NCBI GenBank assembly: GCA_002633025.1 | Contig: NMRB01001253.1 | Span: 95,685 to 159,684, forward strand | Reading direction: 5' to 3' | Source: Notospermus geniculatus | Taxonomy: Eukaryota; Nemertea; Pilidiophora; Heteronemertea; Lineidae | DNA: 64,000 bases | Notes under the pieces: model-generated | Database searches by the model: none | Told to the model about the DNA's origin: nothing | Seen by the model: only the letters and a program-made list of their open reading frames with translations | Part shown: one piece after another, positions 28,203-38,819 of the stretch | Position numbering within the stretch: the first letter of the stretch is position 1 | Layout of the letters: each line of letters opens with the position of its first letter | Position numbers and translations under genes: made by a program

Positions 28203-29815
28203 CGGTGAACCGCAAATTCAGCATGATTGAAAGAGGATTAGTTTAAAAATAAAGTTTGATTTTAATGTTCTACATGTATTTGCACTTCATTTTTTGTTCG
28301 ACCTCGCCACAGGATACTCCTTTTGTCAGCTACAAGGCTACGCTGTTGTGTATGCTCTTGATTTTTCTGTATGGAACAATTCACCAAGGGCCTCGACCTT
28401 GCTTTACAAAATAGGGTCTGCAGCTCGAACCACTGGACCAAATCGGGATATCTTGGTGTCTTTTTTCTTCTAGAAAGATTCTCCATCCAATGCCTGTATT
28501 CCCGCCAACACACTTTCATATGTCTGCGAAAATTAGGTTTTATCAGATTTGCAGTGCCTGCTCAGGCCTTGAGTAGTGGTGGCATGTGCATGTCGGACAG
28601 TCAGATCAACGAGGAATTACATATCTATTTGTCATGTAAAATTCCTAAATGGCCAGATACACATGTAGAGTATAGCAGTCATAGAGCGGCCATCAGTAAG
28701 TATGCAGATATCAGCGTGATTGACGTACAGAGCGACAAGAAAGAAGGTCCCCAGGAAATCCTGTCCATGGAACAAAAGTAACAATGTTGTTACATCCTAA
28801 TATCTGGCCTTGTTTCTACGGTCTTTTACCTAATTATTCCGTCATGGAATTATAATTGAAACGGACACTTTTTACAGGGGGACATTCTTTACTCTCACAT
28901 TGGTAGATGTGCCCGCCTTGGAGACAAACTTATCGGACCAACCCATGCAATGTATGGGGCAGAATTCGTCTGATGATTCTTTCAGAGACATCCCGAGATG
29001 TTTACGGAAACAACCGAACGAATGAAATTGACCGTGACTTCGAATATGGCATGATAATGTATTCGTTGCAAAATTCGATACCAAACATATTTAAGTTGTA
29101 AGTGTATATTTGCATTGGACAGACACATCTATGTTCGATGAAACTTAATATGCGCATGCGATGAAGTTCATATTCATGCTCGATGTTACATCCATGCATG
29201 CGCTAAAGTTACATGTAGGTTCGACGCGACTTCCGCTTTTATGCGAACTCGGAATTGTGGGTAAACGATTTATGTTCGATAAAACGTAATAACGTGTGCG
29301 TATGGTAAAGTTCACATTCATGTTCGATGTCACATTCGTGCATGTGGTAAAATCATTTGTGTTTGATGCGAATTCCGGATTTATTCGAACTCGGAATTCT
29401 GGGTAACTTTGCAACGATGGTCCTGATTGGCTCCTGGCTGCTAAGGTCATGTAAATAAAATGGTTGGTTAGCATCCTTCCACTCTCAATTTTTGACGAGG
29501 GCGGGAGTTTTTTGAATGTTTTATTGAGTTTGAGGATGCAAGTTACCATGGTAACCATCTTGATGAGGCCGAATTTGATTGGATGTTATGCCTAGCACGA
29601 ATGAAGAGAAAAAGGGTTGAGGATTTGTTGATAACCCTAGGTGCTGGGTGCAGGAAGGAAGGATCACTTACAAGAAAGATATAGACGGTGGCGCCCCCCG
29701 AAAGGAAGGAAGGGACCACTAGGAAGTCCAATCAGTTACTTCTCACAATAGACTCCACTTATCGGACGGAATATTTATTTATTGAGAAATAGCCTCTGTC
29801 GCTTCCCATTTGTTT
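28203..29815. other. No confident gene; repeat pieces and one exon-like stretch
   Basis: The segment 28430-28492 is the inverse of 26955-27012 (a TTTCTAGAAGAAAAA-containing dispersed repeat). At 29100-29400 the word ATGTTCGATG recurs irregularly. A frame at 28563-28695 has good splice-like borders and is listed as a finding. Nothing else is supported. Confidence 0.4.
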
Positions 29816-30716
29816 TGCTTTCTGTTCTAGTCTGCTTCCAATGCTCTCTGTAGATATCTTCATGTTCAGGTCGAGCGAGCGTGGGAAATTGAACTTCCCG
29901 CTCTAATCGATTCTGTTCCTCCAGACGGGGTCTTTTTTTCTACAGGTGCACTGGATGCAGCCGATGGTTGTTCACCTTTCCTCTTTTTGGTTGGTTTCTG
30001 ACCTGATGTTGATGGTCTCTCAACTACCTCCTTTGCCGCTTTCTCGTGTGCTCTCTAATGATGTTTAAACTCTTCAGACCGTTTGAAACTACGCTAACAC
30101 ACACTGCAGATGTGTTCTTCCACTGCTCGATGTAAAGAGATGCCCATTACTTCCTGCACTGTCCACTGTATATGTTACCTAGGGTGAAGCTCTTCCAAAG
30201 TACATGTATTACTGTTCAATTGAAAATTACTCCTGCTGACATTACTCGAACAAGCGATAAAAATTCAATCGCAATGCTGACCAAGAATCCTTTTGCTTTT
30301 GATGCCACTTTTCAAAATATCTCCGAAACCAAGAGGTTTTCTTAATTCGTCCGCCTGAGTGGGCTGACGACTGCTTCCCTTTTGTTTATAGCAATTGTAA
30401 ATTCCTTTTCTATCCCTTGTGGAGGCACTCGCCATCCATCTCAGCTCGACAATATATTTCCGTGTTTACCTTTGAACGTGTTGTCAACTTTATCGTCGGA
30501 TGGCCTACACTCCTACCATTTCGCTTCAGGACATGGTCACTTTTTTCACCTTCCACAAACTTCTGGGCCTTTCACTTCATAACAGTAATGTACCTGTATC
30601 ATATTCATCACTCACTACATACTTTGTGTTATATTGTTCCGCCCAATCGTCATCATGTAGCGAGTGGGTAGCCATAATGCAATTTTTGCACGGCACCCAC
30701 TCTATAATCTTGTTAA

Positions 30717-30747
<31 letters not shown>

Positions 30748-30985
30748 ATAGATTCAACTTGTCCGTTCTAAATGCACTGTAGTCACACTCAGTACATATA
30801 TACTTTTTATCCCCATCGTGTGTCTTCAGATGTCTCTGGTAACTTTTGATTTGCGTAAATATTCTCTGACACGTTTGAAAGACAAACTCTGTACTTGATG
30901 TGTCCTTCGACATGATGCGACTTACAATAATACACATCCTATCCACGCACCTCTTAAATATTCCACACCAAAAGGAAAACAATAC
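29815..30985 (-). pseudogene. C2H2 zinc-finger pseudogene split by a retroelement tail
   Basis: On minus, 30982-30758 encodes two C2H2-type fingers: CQRIFTQIKSYQRHLKTH, whose first cysteine lies just upstream, and YICTECDYSAFRTDKLN, which is cut off. The AT-rich 3' tail of a plus-strand non-LTR element then interrupts it. Finger-like sequence resumes near 30125-30050 (EEHICSVC, then RSFKRSEEFKHH), with in-frame stops, followed by a Lys/Ser/Pro-rich segment (RPSTSGQKPTKKRKGEQPS) down to about 29900. Stops and the insertion make it non-functional. Origin (host gene or a large DNA transposon that carries fingers) is undecided. Confidence 0.55.
30330..30755 (+). mobile_element. 3' tail of a second non-LTR retrotransposon
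   Basis: It ends TTGTTAATAAATAAATAAAT, the same type of 3' terminus as the element ending at 24228. Only untranslated sequence remains. It inserted into the zinc-finger pseudogene. Confidence 0.6.
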
Positions 30986-31147
30986 TTTCCTTTAGGTATA
31001 ACGCAACCATTTCAACCAATCAAAATGAACTATTTTTAGATGCAAACAACTTTCCTTTAGGTACGCAACCAACTTTCCATTACGGACGCAATCATTAATC
31101 AAATAACTGGCCTACATCTCTTCAGTTCTATTATTAGATGGAACCTC

Positions 31148-32035
31148 CGCATGGAACCACCGCAACCGAGGAATGAAAATCACATCCTATACTACTGTCA
31201 GTATAATGGTCATGTTGCCTCGAAATGTACGAATAGGTCGGACACAGCAGCTCAAAGTAACAATGGCGCTGGTAATGACCAGAAAGCACGTGTAGGGGTT
31301 GTGCAACCTGGTAAGCACGTAGGGAATATTCTCGACCAGTTCATACAACAGGGGCGTGTTGACCTGACAAATAGAGAATCTTGGCCTATTATCCAGCTCT
31401 TGTGACGATTACAGCCCGCAGAAAGAGCGACTGAGTGGTCTGCCGGTTGTATATGGTTTTGTTGGTCCGCACAAAGAGATGCCCGGTGTACTAGCGTTGT
31501 GGTGAAAAAGGGTTTGGTCAGGCCAGAACAGTTCCTTGGAAAGTCGGATGTGTGTTTTCTGATTGACGGCACGATCAGGCGAGTGCCACTTGCCAGGGTC
31601 AGAGTTAGTACTCCATATTTTGAGGGCAAGACAGACGCCATGTGTATGCATACCCCTGTTTATGACTTGATCATTGGGAATATTCCTGGCGCAAGGGATG
31701 CCAATGACCCATCCCCGTCGTGGTCTTTTAACCAGGCACGTGTGTATTGTGGAAACGATACTGAAGAACAATCACACGCGGAAGTGTGTGTGCGTGACGC
31801 GACCGCAGCTGAGGACATTGCGTCCGAAATTGGTCTATCCCGAGAGCTGGACGTAGAGAAACCGAAAGATTCCGACATCAAAACTGAGCATGGTGAGGTG
31901 TCTCAGGCAGTGGTAACGCGAGCTCAAGCGCAGCAGGCGAGTGTACCTGCCAAGTCACTAAAAGTTGTTGATTCGGGCATAGAGAAATTAGGCGCCGATG
32001 AATTCAAAAGTGCGCAAATGGGCAAATACAAGTAG
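31148..32035 (+). mobile_element. Ty3/Gypsy-like gag zinc knuckle and aspartic protease remnant
   Basis: The first frame (31151-31405) contains YCQYNGHVASKC, a CCHC knuckle whose first cysteine is lost. A stop follows. The second frame, open by 31478 and running to 32035, matches the retropepsin region and the linker before reverse transcriptase: FLIDGTIRRVPLARVRV, the C-terminal protease strand VYDLIIGNIPGARD, then TRAQAQQASV. At the active site the residues after Asp are Ala-Arg instead of the family Thr/Ser-Gly, so the protease would be inactive. No reverse transcriptase or LTR was recognised. A dead fragment. Confidence 0.7.
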
Positions 32036-32407
32036 AATCGGGTGCGTTGACATATAGATGTTTTTACCGCGTTGTTTTACGAGTGGAAAAATAACAAGTT
32101 TGAAATGTTTTTTAAACAAGCATGTATTTCTCTAGAGTGTGTAGAACAAGATTTTGATTTTGTTTCACTCTTTTACGTACCTTGGTTCCGATTTCAAATA
32201 AAAGTACAAAACGTGGACGACCTTGTCCAAACTACGAAGAACCTTGTGCTCACATCTTGGACATGAATTACAAAACTTAGGTTACTAGCACTGGTACAAA
32301 CTTCTAATGACCTTGTCATTCTTACCTACAAAATACATATTTGAGAAACGTACATTTTTACTTGTTAATGGTGCGGTTTCAGTTCCGTGAGCTGTCGGTG
32401 AATACAG

Positions 32408-33014
32408 TTAAGCAGTGCCGAATGTTGGTGCATTCAGTCGACCAAACTCCATTTTCTCCTTACATTGTTCGTAAGTACATATGAATGGAAGTTTCAGAAT
32501 GCAGGCGCAGGTGTTGGACAATATAATGGAAGCATACCATGTGAGTGAAACTGCAGTGCTGGCTTTGGGTGGAATCCAAGTGGTGGTATGACGTCAGTTC
32601 CTGTTGCAAATTGGAGGACATCCGTCAGTGTAGCCTGCCACTGTCCATCTGAAATATTCGTACAGAGTTTTGCTGGATAAAAGCCATTTGACTCAACAAA
32701 TCATTTGCGCCTGTGGCCAACATGACCAATATAGATCTACATTTAGTATGCCTCATAAACAAGAAAGGCACAGCGATACTTTTCGGTAGAAATTGTTGAG
32801 TTCTTCTTGACTACGACGGGCATGACGGGGGACATTGGCGTCACTCTTTTTATTGCAATCTGTATACTGAAGCAAGAATCCAGAGAAACGATAATTGCAA
32901 AACTTACCCTCAACGTCAGTCAGGAAATCATACCAGAAACTCAGTGTTTCGTTTTGCTTTGCTGGATCATTCGTTCCAGCGTCTGCCATACACGGGTCAA
33001 ATAAATCCTTAAAG
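32408..33014 (-). pseudogene. C-terminal exons of a HECT-like (G2/M-phase-specific E3-like) protein, frameshifted
   Basis: Exon 32908-33014 (FKDLFDPCMADAGTNDPAKQ...FLTDVE) has an acceptor TTTCAG and donor GTAAGT and ends in phase 1. The next exon starts at 32648 after ATTTCAG and reads in phase QFATGTDVIPPLGFHPKP, the hallmark of HECT-like C-lobes. Near 32530 the frame shifts by one base. The other frame continues SNTCACILKLPF and ends FGTA with TAA at 32408-32410. The TC in SNTCAC corresponds to the catalytic cysteine of HECT ligases and lies after the shift, so the frame as written cannot make it. One base error in the assembly would restore continuity. Upstream exons were not found. Confidence 0.72.
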
Positions 33015-33099
33015 CTGAAATTATGGGTCGTATTCATAAAGCGGTTCTATCGTTAGAACCGTCTTAGGCCGGTTCCAGGTACAGTGGCTGACGATACTT

Positions 33100-33320
33100 C
33101 ATGCAGTTTTGTCATACCACTTTTCAGATCATTCACACCATTATGACAATATATCACAAGCAACAATATTCATGCAGTTTTGTCATACCACTTTTCAGAT
33201 CATTCACATCAATATGACAATGTATCACAAGTAACAATATTCATGCAGTTTTCTCATACACCGGTACCACTTTACGGATCAATCACATCAATATGACAGT
33301 ATAACAATATTCATGCGGTT
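33100..33320. repeat. 71-bp tandem repeat, three copies and a partial fourth
   Basis: ATGCAGTTTTGTCATACCAC recurs at 33101, 33172 and 33243, then a decayed ATGCGGTTT at 33313. Units share TTCAGATCATTCACA and TATGACAAT. Confidence 0.85.
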
Positions 33321-34012
33321 TCGTTTTCCATATATGGTCATCACGCTTCACGTGAAAGACGTGCACAAGAAGTACTAAGTTCAAACAGTCGTGTTGATAT
33401 GCGTATTTGTACAGTGTACATGTATTTCAAATTAATGATAATGTTAACAGATAATATGGTTTGTCGAGTGGATAAAACTTAATCAGAACAACTTGTACCG
33501 GTGTGTGGAGGCCCACTGATCGGAACTCTCAGAAAGCCACCAGTCCCCAGAAATTCCCCGAGGAGTTTGTTTGGGAAAGTTTTCCGTCTGTTAAGATTTT
33601 TGGCATCTGTGCTAATCAAATGGTATTTTCGTGCCAATAAAGGAAGATTGTGGAAAGTGAGGTTCACGTGAAGTAAAATGGTAGGTTCTATTCTTTGACT
33701 CTTCCTTTGGTTGCAGCCAAACACAAATGTTGGTGGCGCCAAGTATAAGTCACCAAAACGTAAAGCTGGGGAAACCATGTTCTTTCAATTGGCCTATATA
33801 CGGAAGAATCTACAATGTAACATAAGTGTGATTTAACGTTCGAGGTAAAAGGAACGGTTACTAGGTCTATAGTGCTCCGCTCTATGTCCATACTAGTTGA
33901 CTGGTCACGAACTCGGTCACCAAAACTCGGCTCTTGCCATGGGCTATGGGGAAAGATTCTACAACGTGTAACATAACATAACCTCAGCACATTACATGTA
34001 TCTTGATTCTAG
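33321..34012. other. Upstream region of the TLR-like gene; no exon confirmed
   Basis: The first coding exon with the initiator ATG was not identified. The two overlapping minus-strand frames at 33479-33990 have no recognisable family. Confidence 0.35.
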
Positions 34013-35962
34013 GTTCGGGGTGAAGGAACCGCCACTTGGACGACACTGCTCTGCCTGTTGCTGTCCCTCATTCCGTATAATACTGGACTGTCTGATACGA
34101 CAGCGCGGCCACATCTCCCCCGTGGTTGTACACCAATGAACGTGCCAGGCGGGAAACGGATTGAGTGTTCAAATGCAGCTTTCAACGACGTCATCTCCGC
34201 CTGTGCTGTACTGGGCGACGTACTTGTCGAAATCGTCATCGAAGGATGCTCGCCAAAACAAGCAGTCAAACTGACCTCGTCCACTTTCAACAGCTCGAAG
34301 ATAAGAGAAGTGCGAATCGTTAATTGCAACGTTCATCACCTTGTGGACGATGCATTGAAGAAGCTGGTTAACCTACGTGTTCTTAACTTGACTTCTAATG
34401 AAATCTCCCGACTTACATCGAAGTCTTTTACCGGCCTAGCCATGCTCAAAAACCTCTATGTACGGAAAAATAGGGTAGTCGACATCGAGTGTGACACATT
34501 CGCTGGATTGCAGCAGCTTTCAAGGCTTTATTTAGGGCAGAACCGAATCACAGTGATACGCCCTGAAACATTCACTGGGCTCGTCAACCTTAAGGAGCTT
34601 CATCTGCAAGAGAATTTGATTGAAGGACTCACCAATGGGACACTACACCCCCTCAAAAACCTTCAAATCCTTGAGCTGACTTCAAATAAAATTAATCGCA
34701 TCGATGAGGGTACATTTCATGGTAATCGAAAATTAGAAGAACTGTACCTGAAACATCACGGGCACAATGCTATGATATTTGGCTTCCAGTTTTCGGTGAA
34801 GATGTTAGAATATTTGACTCGATTAAGGACGCTGGCTCTTAGCGGGAGTCTTTTATTTACATGTATGTCAAGAGGTGACCTAGACGTACTTCTGAAGGAT
34901 CAAGCCAATTCCCTTACTGATCTAGATCTTTCTGGAACCGGTTTTAGTAATCAGCACTTCGCTATGTTGAGGAACCTTAAGAGTCTGAAATATTTGAGTC
35001 TCGTCGACAACGATATCGGTTTCATTCAGGAATCTTCACTCCCGAAACTTGCCAGCTTATCTGACGTTCACCTCGGCAGAAACAAAATTTCGTATGTTGA
35101 CGAAAACGCCTTCTGCGGTTCGACAGGCGTTTTTTTGGAACCGAATCCCTTTGACTGCAGCTGCTCTCTTAGAAGTTTCTCACGTTGGCTGAGAACTCGC
35201 AATGGGTCCTCCGTGGTGTTAGATCGCGAGACGCTCAAGTGTGGAGGTCCTGTTGGCATGTTTGGTACGAAAGTGATGGACTATGATCCATACTGGTGGA
35301 CATGTAGCCCGTATGTTCCACTGGTTGGGTTAGTGCTTGCCATCGCCTTGGGTCTTCTTGTGGCACTCGTTGCGTTGATCGTTTATTGTAATCGCGTGAA
35401 CATTAAACATTGTCTTTTGGAAAGGCGGGAGGCCTCGAAGGTCTCCGACGAAGAGCGAGTCCTGCCAACAACGTGCAGTGAGTCGGACCCTCTTGTAATC
35501 AACGTGATGTCCAGGAATTCGCTGACTCAAGGGAACACCGGCGCCTATATCCTCTACGATATGTACGAGGAGCAAGTCCTGAACTGGGTGAATAAGTATA
35601 TCGAAGACCAACTCTTCAATCATCCGATGAGAATCACATTGCAGTGGTCGGCAGGTCCAGAAGTCATACCCCTTTGGAAACAAATCAAGGACTTCAGCGT
35701 TCACGTCAGCTACTTTCTGGTCATTGTGACTGAGGAGTTTTTGAAGAAGCACTGGCCAGACATCGCCGAGAAGAGTGGCGTGGAGAACATTATGAAGTGT
35801 GTCTTGGTGCTGCACGGGAAGAAGATAAGTGACTTGCCCAAGGAGATAAGGAGGTTGAAATGTCCTAGCTTTCAGTGGCCTCAAGATGGGAACCGAGCTC
35901 AAAGAAAGAGGGTTCTATTCTGGAAAAAGATACGTCTGGCATTAAAGGGGATGCTGAAATGA
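34013..35962 (+). CDS. Toll-like receptor with a divergent TIR domain
   Basis: One large exon with an acceptor (TTGATTCTAG, AG at 34011-34012) in phase 0 and a TGA at 35960-35962; 649 residues. Counting from the codon at 34058, the order is: the end of a signal-peptide-like hydrophobic run (LLCLLLSLIP, beginning just upstream), a cysteine-containing cap, eight or nine leucine-rich repeats at about 80-350 (LVNLRVLNLTSNEISRL, LKELHLQENLIEGL), an LRR C-terminal cap at 362-418 (NPFDCSCSLRSFSRWLR), one membrane segment at 420-443, and a TIR-like domain at 495-632. In the TIR part, box 1 is weak (YILYDMYEEQVLNWV), the RDxxPG loop of box 2 is absent, and box 3 FW is present. A single-exon ectodomain plus TIR is usual for invertebrate TLR expansions. 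No ATG lies in frame before Met27 of the exon-encoded LRR cap, so an upstream exon probably supplies the start. Confidence 0.9.
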   Translation, partial: VRGEGTATWTTLLCLLLSLIPYNTGLSDTTARPHLPRGCTPMNVPGGKRIECSNAAFNDVISACAVLGDVLVEIVIEGCSPKQAVKLTSSTFNSSKIREVRIVNCNVHHLVDDALKKLVNLRVLNLTSNEISRLTSKSFTGLAMLKNLYVRKNRVVDIECDTFAGLQQLSRLYLGQNRITVIRPETFTGLVNLKELHLQENLIEGLTNGTLHPLKNLQILELTSNKINRIDEGTFHGNRKLEELYLKHHGHNAMIFGFQFSVKMLEYLTRLRTLALSGSLLFTCMSRGDLDVLLKDQANSLTDLDLSGTGFSNQHFAMLRNLKSLKYLSLVDNDIGFIQESSLPKLASLSDVHLGRNKISYVDENAFCGSTGVFLEPNPFDCSCSLRSFSRWLRTRNGSSVVLDRETLKCGGPVGMFGTKVMDYDPYWWTCSPYVPLVGLVLAIALGLLVALVALIVYCNRVNIKHCLLERREASKVSDEERVLPTTCSESDPLVINVMSRNSLTQGNTGAYILYDMYEEQVLNWVNKYIEDQLFNHPMRITLQWSAGPEVIPLWKQIKDFSVHVSYFLVIVTEEFLKKHWPDIAEKSGVENIMKCVLVLHGKKISDLPKEIRRLKCPSFQWPQDGNRAQRKRVLFWKKIRLALKGMLK

Positions 35963-36065
35963 TATGCAACGTTCCCAAACCAATTACGTCCGGTGTGAAG
36001 GGAAAGAATGTCCTAGGAAAAACTGTCCGGGGAACANCAGGCCTGCCTAAGACCTTCCCAGTCAA

Positions 36066-36649
36066 GATGGCGGTCTAACAGTTCTCATTAAATGACGTCA
36101 GAAGTTTGAAACCGTTCAATGTCCGCTGGGATGCTTAGCTGTCAAGCGCGGCACAGGCACAAAAGGTTACTTGGTAAAATAACTGTCTGAGAGAATTGTC
36201 TGAGTGTTATATCATGCTTGGACAATTGGCTGGTATTCATAAATTTAGCAATGCTACTTAAGATGTGCACAGCGGGGTCCAATGTAAATGTACAACAAAA
36301 CTTGAAGTCTGAGTAAAAGCATTTGCTAGCTTTTATGGATATCAGCCATTGAATGGCCATGATCGAGTCATGTGAGTCATGTTGGAGAACTGGTAGTAGG
36401 CCACCATCTGTGTTGGAAAGGTCAATAATTGCAGTTGTGATTAAAAACCGATGGGAAGTTAATAGAGTTGTTGTCTATTCATGACTGTTGAAGGCCCCAA
36501 ACTGTTGCTGTGCATTACAAGTATTGCCACCCTACAGTGAATTGTTTGAAGTGCCCAACAGTTATGAAATAATAGACAACAACTCTATTAGAAAACGATT
36601 TCATCCTGTACAAGGAAAAACCAATTGAATCACTTGAAAGCACTGGATG
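36066..36649. other. No gene seen
   Basis: Only a 19-bp inverted repeat pair (AATAGAGTTGTTGTCTATT near 36461 and its inverse near 36570) stands out. A single N occurs near 36037, just before this stretch. Confidence 0.4.
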
Positions 36650-38110
36650 ACCCTTAATCACGTGCGTCAAGTACAAAGGTCCTCCCCAATGCCTTCTTGC
36701 TGTAGTAATCACCGGCAAAACCGCTTATTGCAGTCATCATCTCTAAAAATGTGCTCTTCGCACTGCTCGCAAAAGTCCTCTTTTGCCCTACCGAAACAAT
36801 CTTCACATGTCTCATGGCAGATGATGAGCTGCGGGATGTGTTCTTCGTTCTCACCGGGCATTGTTTCGCAATCGAAAACGTAAAATCGAGGAGGTTTGGA
36901 CTTCTTACCCTTTTCGTCATCTCCATTGAATCCGTTCACGGGCTTCATGTAGCATTGGTGATGATCTGATGACAAGAGGTACTCCCGACACACGGTACAG
37001 TACCGTTCACCGCATTTGTGTGGTTGCTCACGATCGGTTGCATAGATTTTGCCACATTTGCACTTGTGGCGCGTGTCACAGATGGACTGTCCTCCGACTT
37101 TCAGACGTTTCCGGTTTTTTAGTGTTATTGTCCTTTCCTCCGTGACCCTAGCGTGGTAATCAAAACAGTCTTGATTCGGGAAGTATCTATGACACTTCTC
37201 ACAGTGCTTCCAGTCTCTATCGGCAGAGCAAGTATCACGAGAGCATGAAGGGCATACAGCAACACACTTATGGTTTGACATGTTTGACTTGTCACTGTAG
37301 CCGCGCTCGCACTTTGAGCAATAGTAAGTGTAGTTTAGGAAAGCCGGCATACTTGTGATGACATCGTAATGATTGTCAGAAAAGAACAATCTGGCAGGCT
37401 TCCTACCATCTTCGACTTCCGCCTTGTACCACAGACTTGCACGTGTTTGACCGAGACCCTTCCAATACACGAAAAGCTGATGATCAGGCATGATGGCCTG
37501 AAAACTATCAAAATGCTCCCGCCCACATGGACCTTCTGGTACACCGCTGGCCGCGTGCAGCGCCTTGGTTTCTTGCCGTTGAGTGAAGTATCCCCGCCGG
37601 ATGCTATCCCACCTTTTCTTGTTGGTTTGGGCAATTCCAGTAGCCAGGGCGCGGGCGAAGCAGAGCTGGTCTTTGTTAGGAATGGTGATGATGCACCCAA
37701 TTCCTTCATCATTTCCTTCCTGGGCATAGGAGGAAAATACCTACGGCCTGCACCCTGAGGCATTCTCACATGGACAAAGTGCAATACAATCCGGTGATCT
37801 AAAGTAAAATTCTCGTTTGACTGCAAAACACTCACGATTTTCTCCATGATCTTTTCCGATGCTAAGTCACGGGCAAGACCCCACGGTATCCAAATGTCAT
37901 TAGCCAGACCAGGGTGCTGAATGGTCAACCCGACCTGGTCATCAGGATGAACATCCCGCAAAAGTTCATGAATCAGCTCTTGCAACATCATCCGTAATGA
38001 CTCCAACGTAAGTCTTCCGCTATCTCATCCGACGCAAAACGAATCGTTAGATCCCGGTCTTTGCTTCGGAATTTCTTAATATACCGTGTTATGCCCGCGG
38101 TTATGATCAA
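36650..38110 (-). pseudogene. Decayed protein-primed family B DNA polymerase (Polinton/Maverick or adintovirus type), N-terminal part
   Basis: Minus-strand frames in order carry the landmarks of pPolB from large DNA transposons and related animal viruses. The N-terminal region reads HPDDQVGLTIQHPGL and ends VVLHFVHVRMPQG in all but the first letters. It is followed by a region with NKDQLCFARALATG, VPEGPCGREHF and DHQLFVYWKG, a run of cysteine/histidine pairs (CSKCERGYSDKSNMSNHKC), and then the exonuclease motif YVFDCETM. The pieces lie in at least three frames, so frameshifts occur near 37980 and 37730. The polymerase palm motifs are missing: the sequence stops near 36700. A dead integrated fragment; no capsid, integrase or protease gene of such an element was seen nearby. 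Confidence 0.72.
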
Positions 38111-38560
38111 TCGGCGACGACCGTCGGCTCCTCCACGTTGCGGAACAAATTACAGTGCGATAAGTAATTTTGCTTAGAAATATTATATGTTCATCCTTGT
38201 CACAGTTTTTATGCTATGGACGTGCAATTTGCGGTGAAGCTGTCACAAATCCCTATCTTACTGCCTGTAAATTTTCAAAGTTATACGTAGAACAGTTTTT
38301 GAATTATTATGATGACCTATATTTTTCGTACGAATTCGTACGAAAGACGGTTAAAGGGTTAAAAAGTGTTATCGTTTTTTCTCCCGACCCGATATTTGAC
38401 ATTAGAAAAGGGTTCATTTGTTTTAAATCAAACCTACCTTCGGTAGTTACTCCAAGAAAAACTAAGGAAAAAGGATCACGCACCTATGTCATTCATAGGA
38501 AAAAAGCGCACTCCAGGGGGAAACAGAAGTACCCACTCCTATGTTGCTGCACAAGTACGT
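38111..38560. other. AT-rich spacer with one long unconvincing open frame
   Basis: A 131-codon plus-strand frame (38170-38565) has no family match, no clear start context and no splice sites. I do not call it a gene. Confidence 0.4.
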
Positions 38561-38818
38561 CATGACGTCAGAATTAGGTCACCAAAAATGGGACAAATCT
38601 ATGAGCACAGGCATCTCACCATTGCTAATGGTAAATGCCTTCGCCATGCATTACAGGTGCGTGACCAAATAATGATGGATTCAAAGCAGATGACACTGCA
38701 GTAGATAATGTTGTTACGTCACCACGTAAACGATCGATGACGTCACCACCTCTGGGTCTGCATGGACTCCTCAGCGTGACGTCACCCTATGACGTCACAG
38801 TTATAGTGACGTCATATT
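38561..38818. promoter_or_regulatory. Cluster of TGACGTCA (CRE-like) palindromes
   Basis: Full or near-full TGACGTCA octamers occur near 38562, 38739, 38779, 38788 and 38807, with half sites between them (ACGTCACC). CREB/ATF factors bind this octamer. No promoter or gene start is visible beside it, and the same word recurs elsewhere in the window, so it may simply be part of a repeat. Confidence 0.3.
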
Positions 38819-38819
38819 A

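Noticed and set aside
33100-33320. CRISPR-like repeat array
   Set aside because: The 71-bp units are contiguous with no unique spacers, and the DNA is eukaryotic.
35330-35902. 190-codon minus-strand frame
   Set aside because: Antisense shadow of the TLR-like exon.
38170-38565. 131-codon plus-strand frame
   Set aside because: AT-rich, no domain, no splice sites, no start context.
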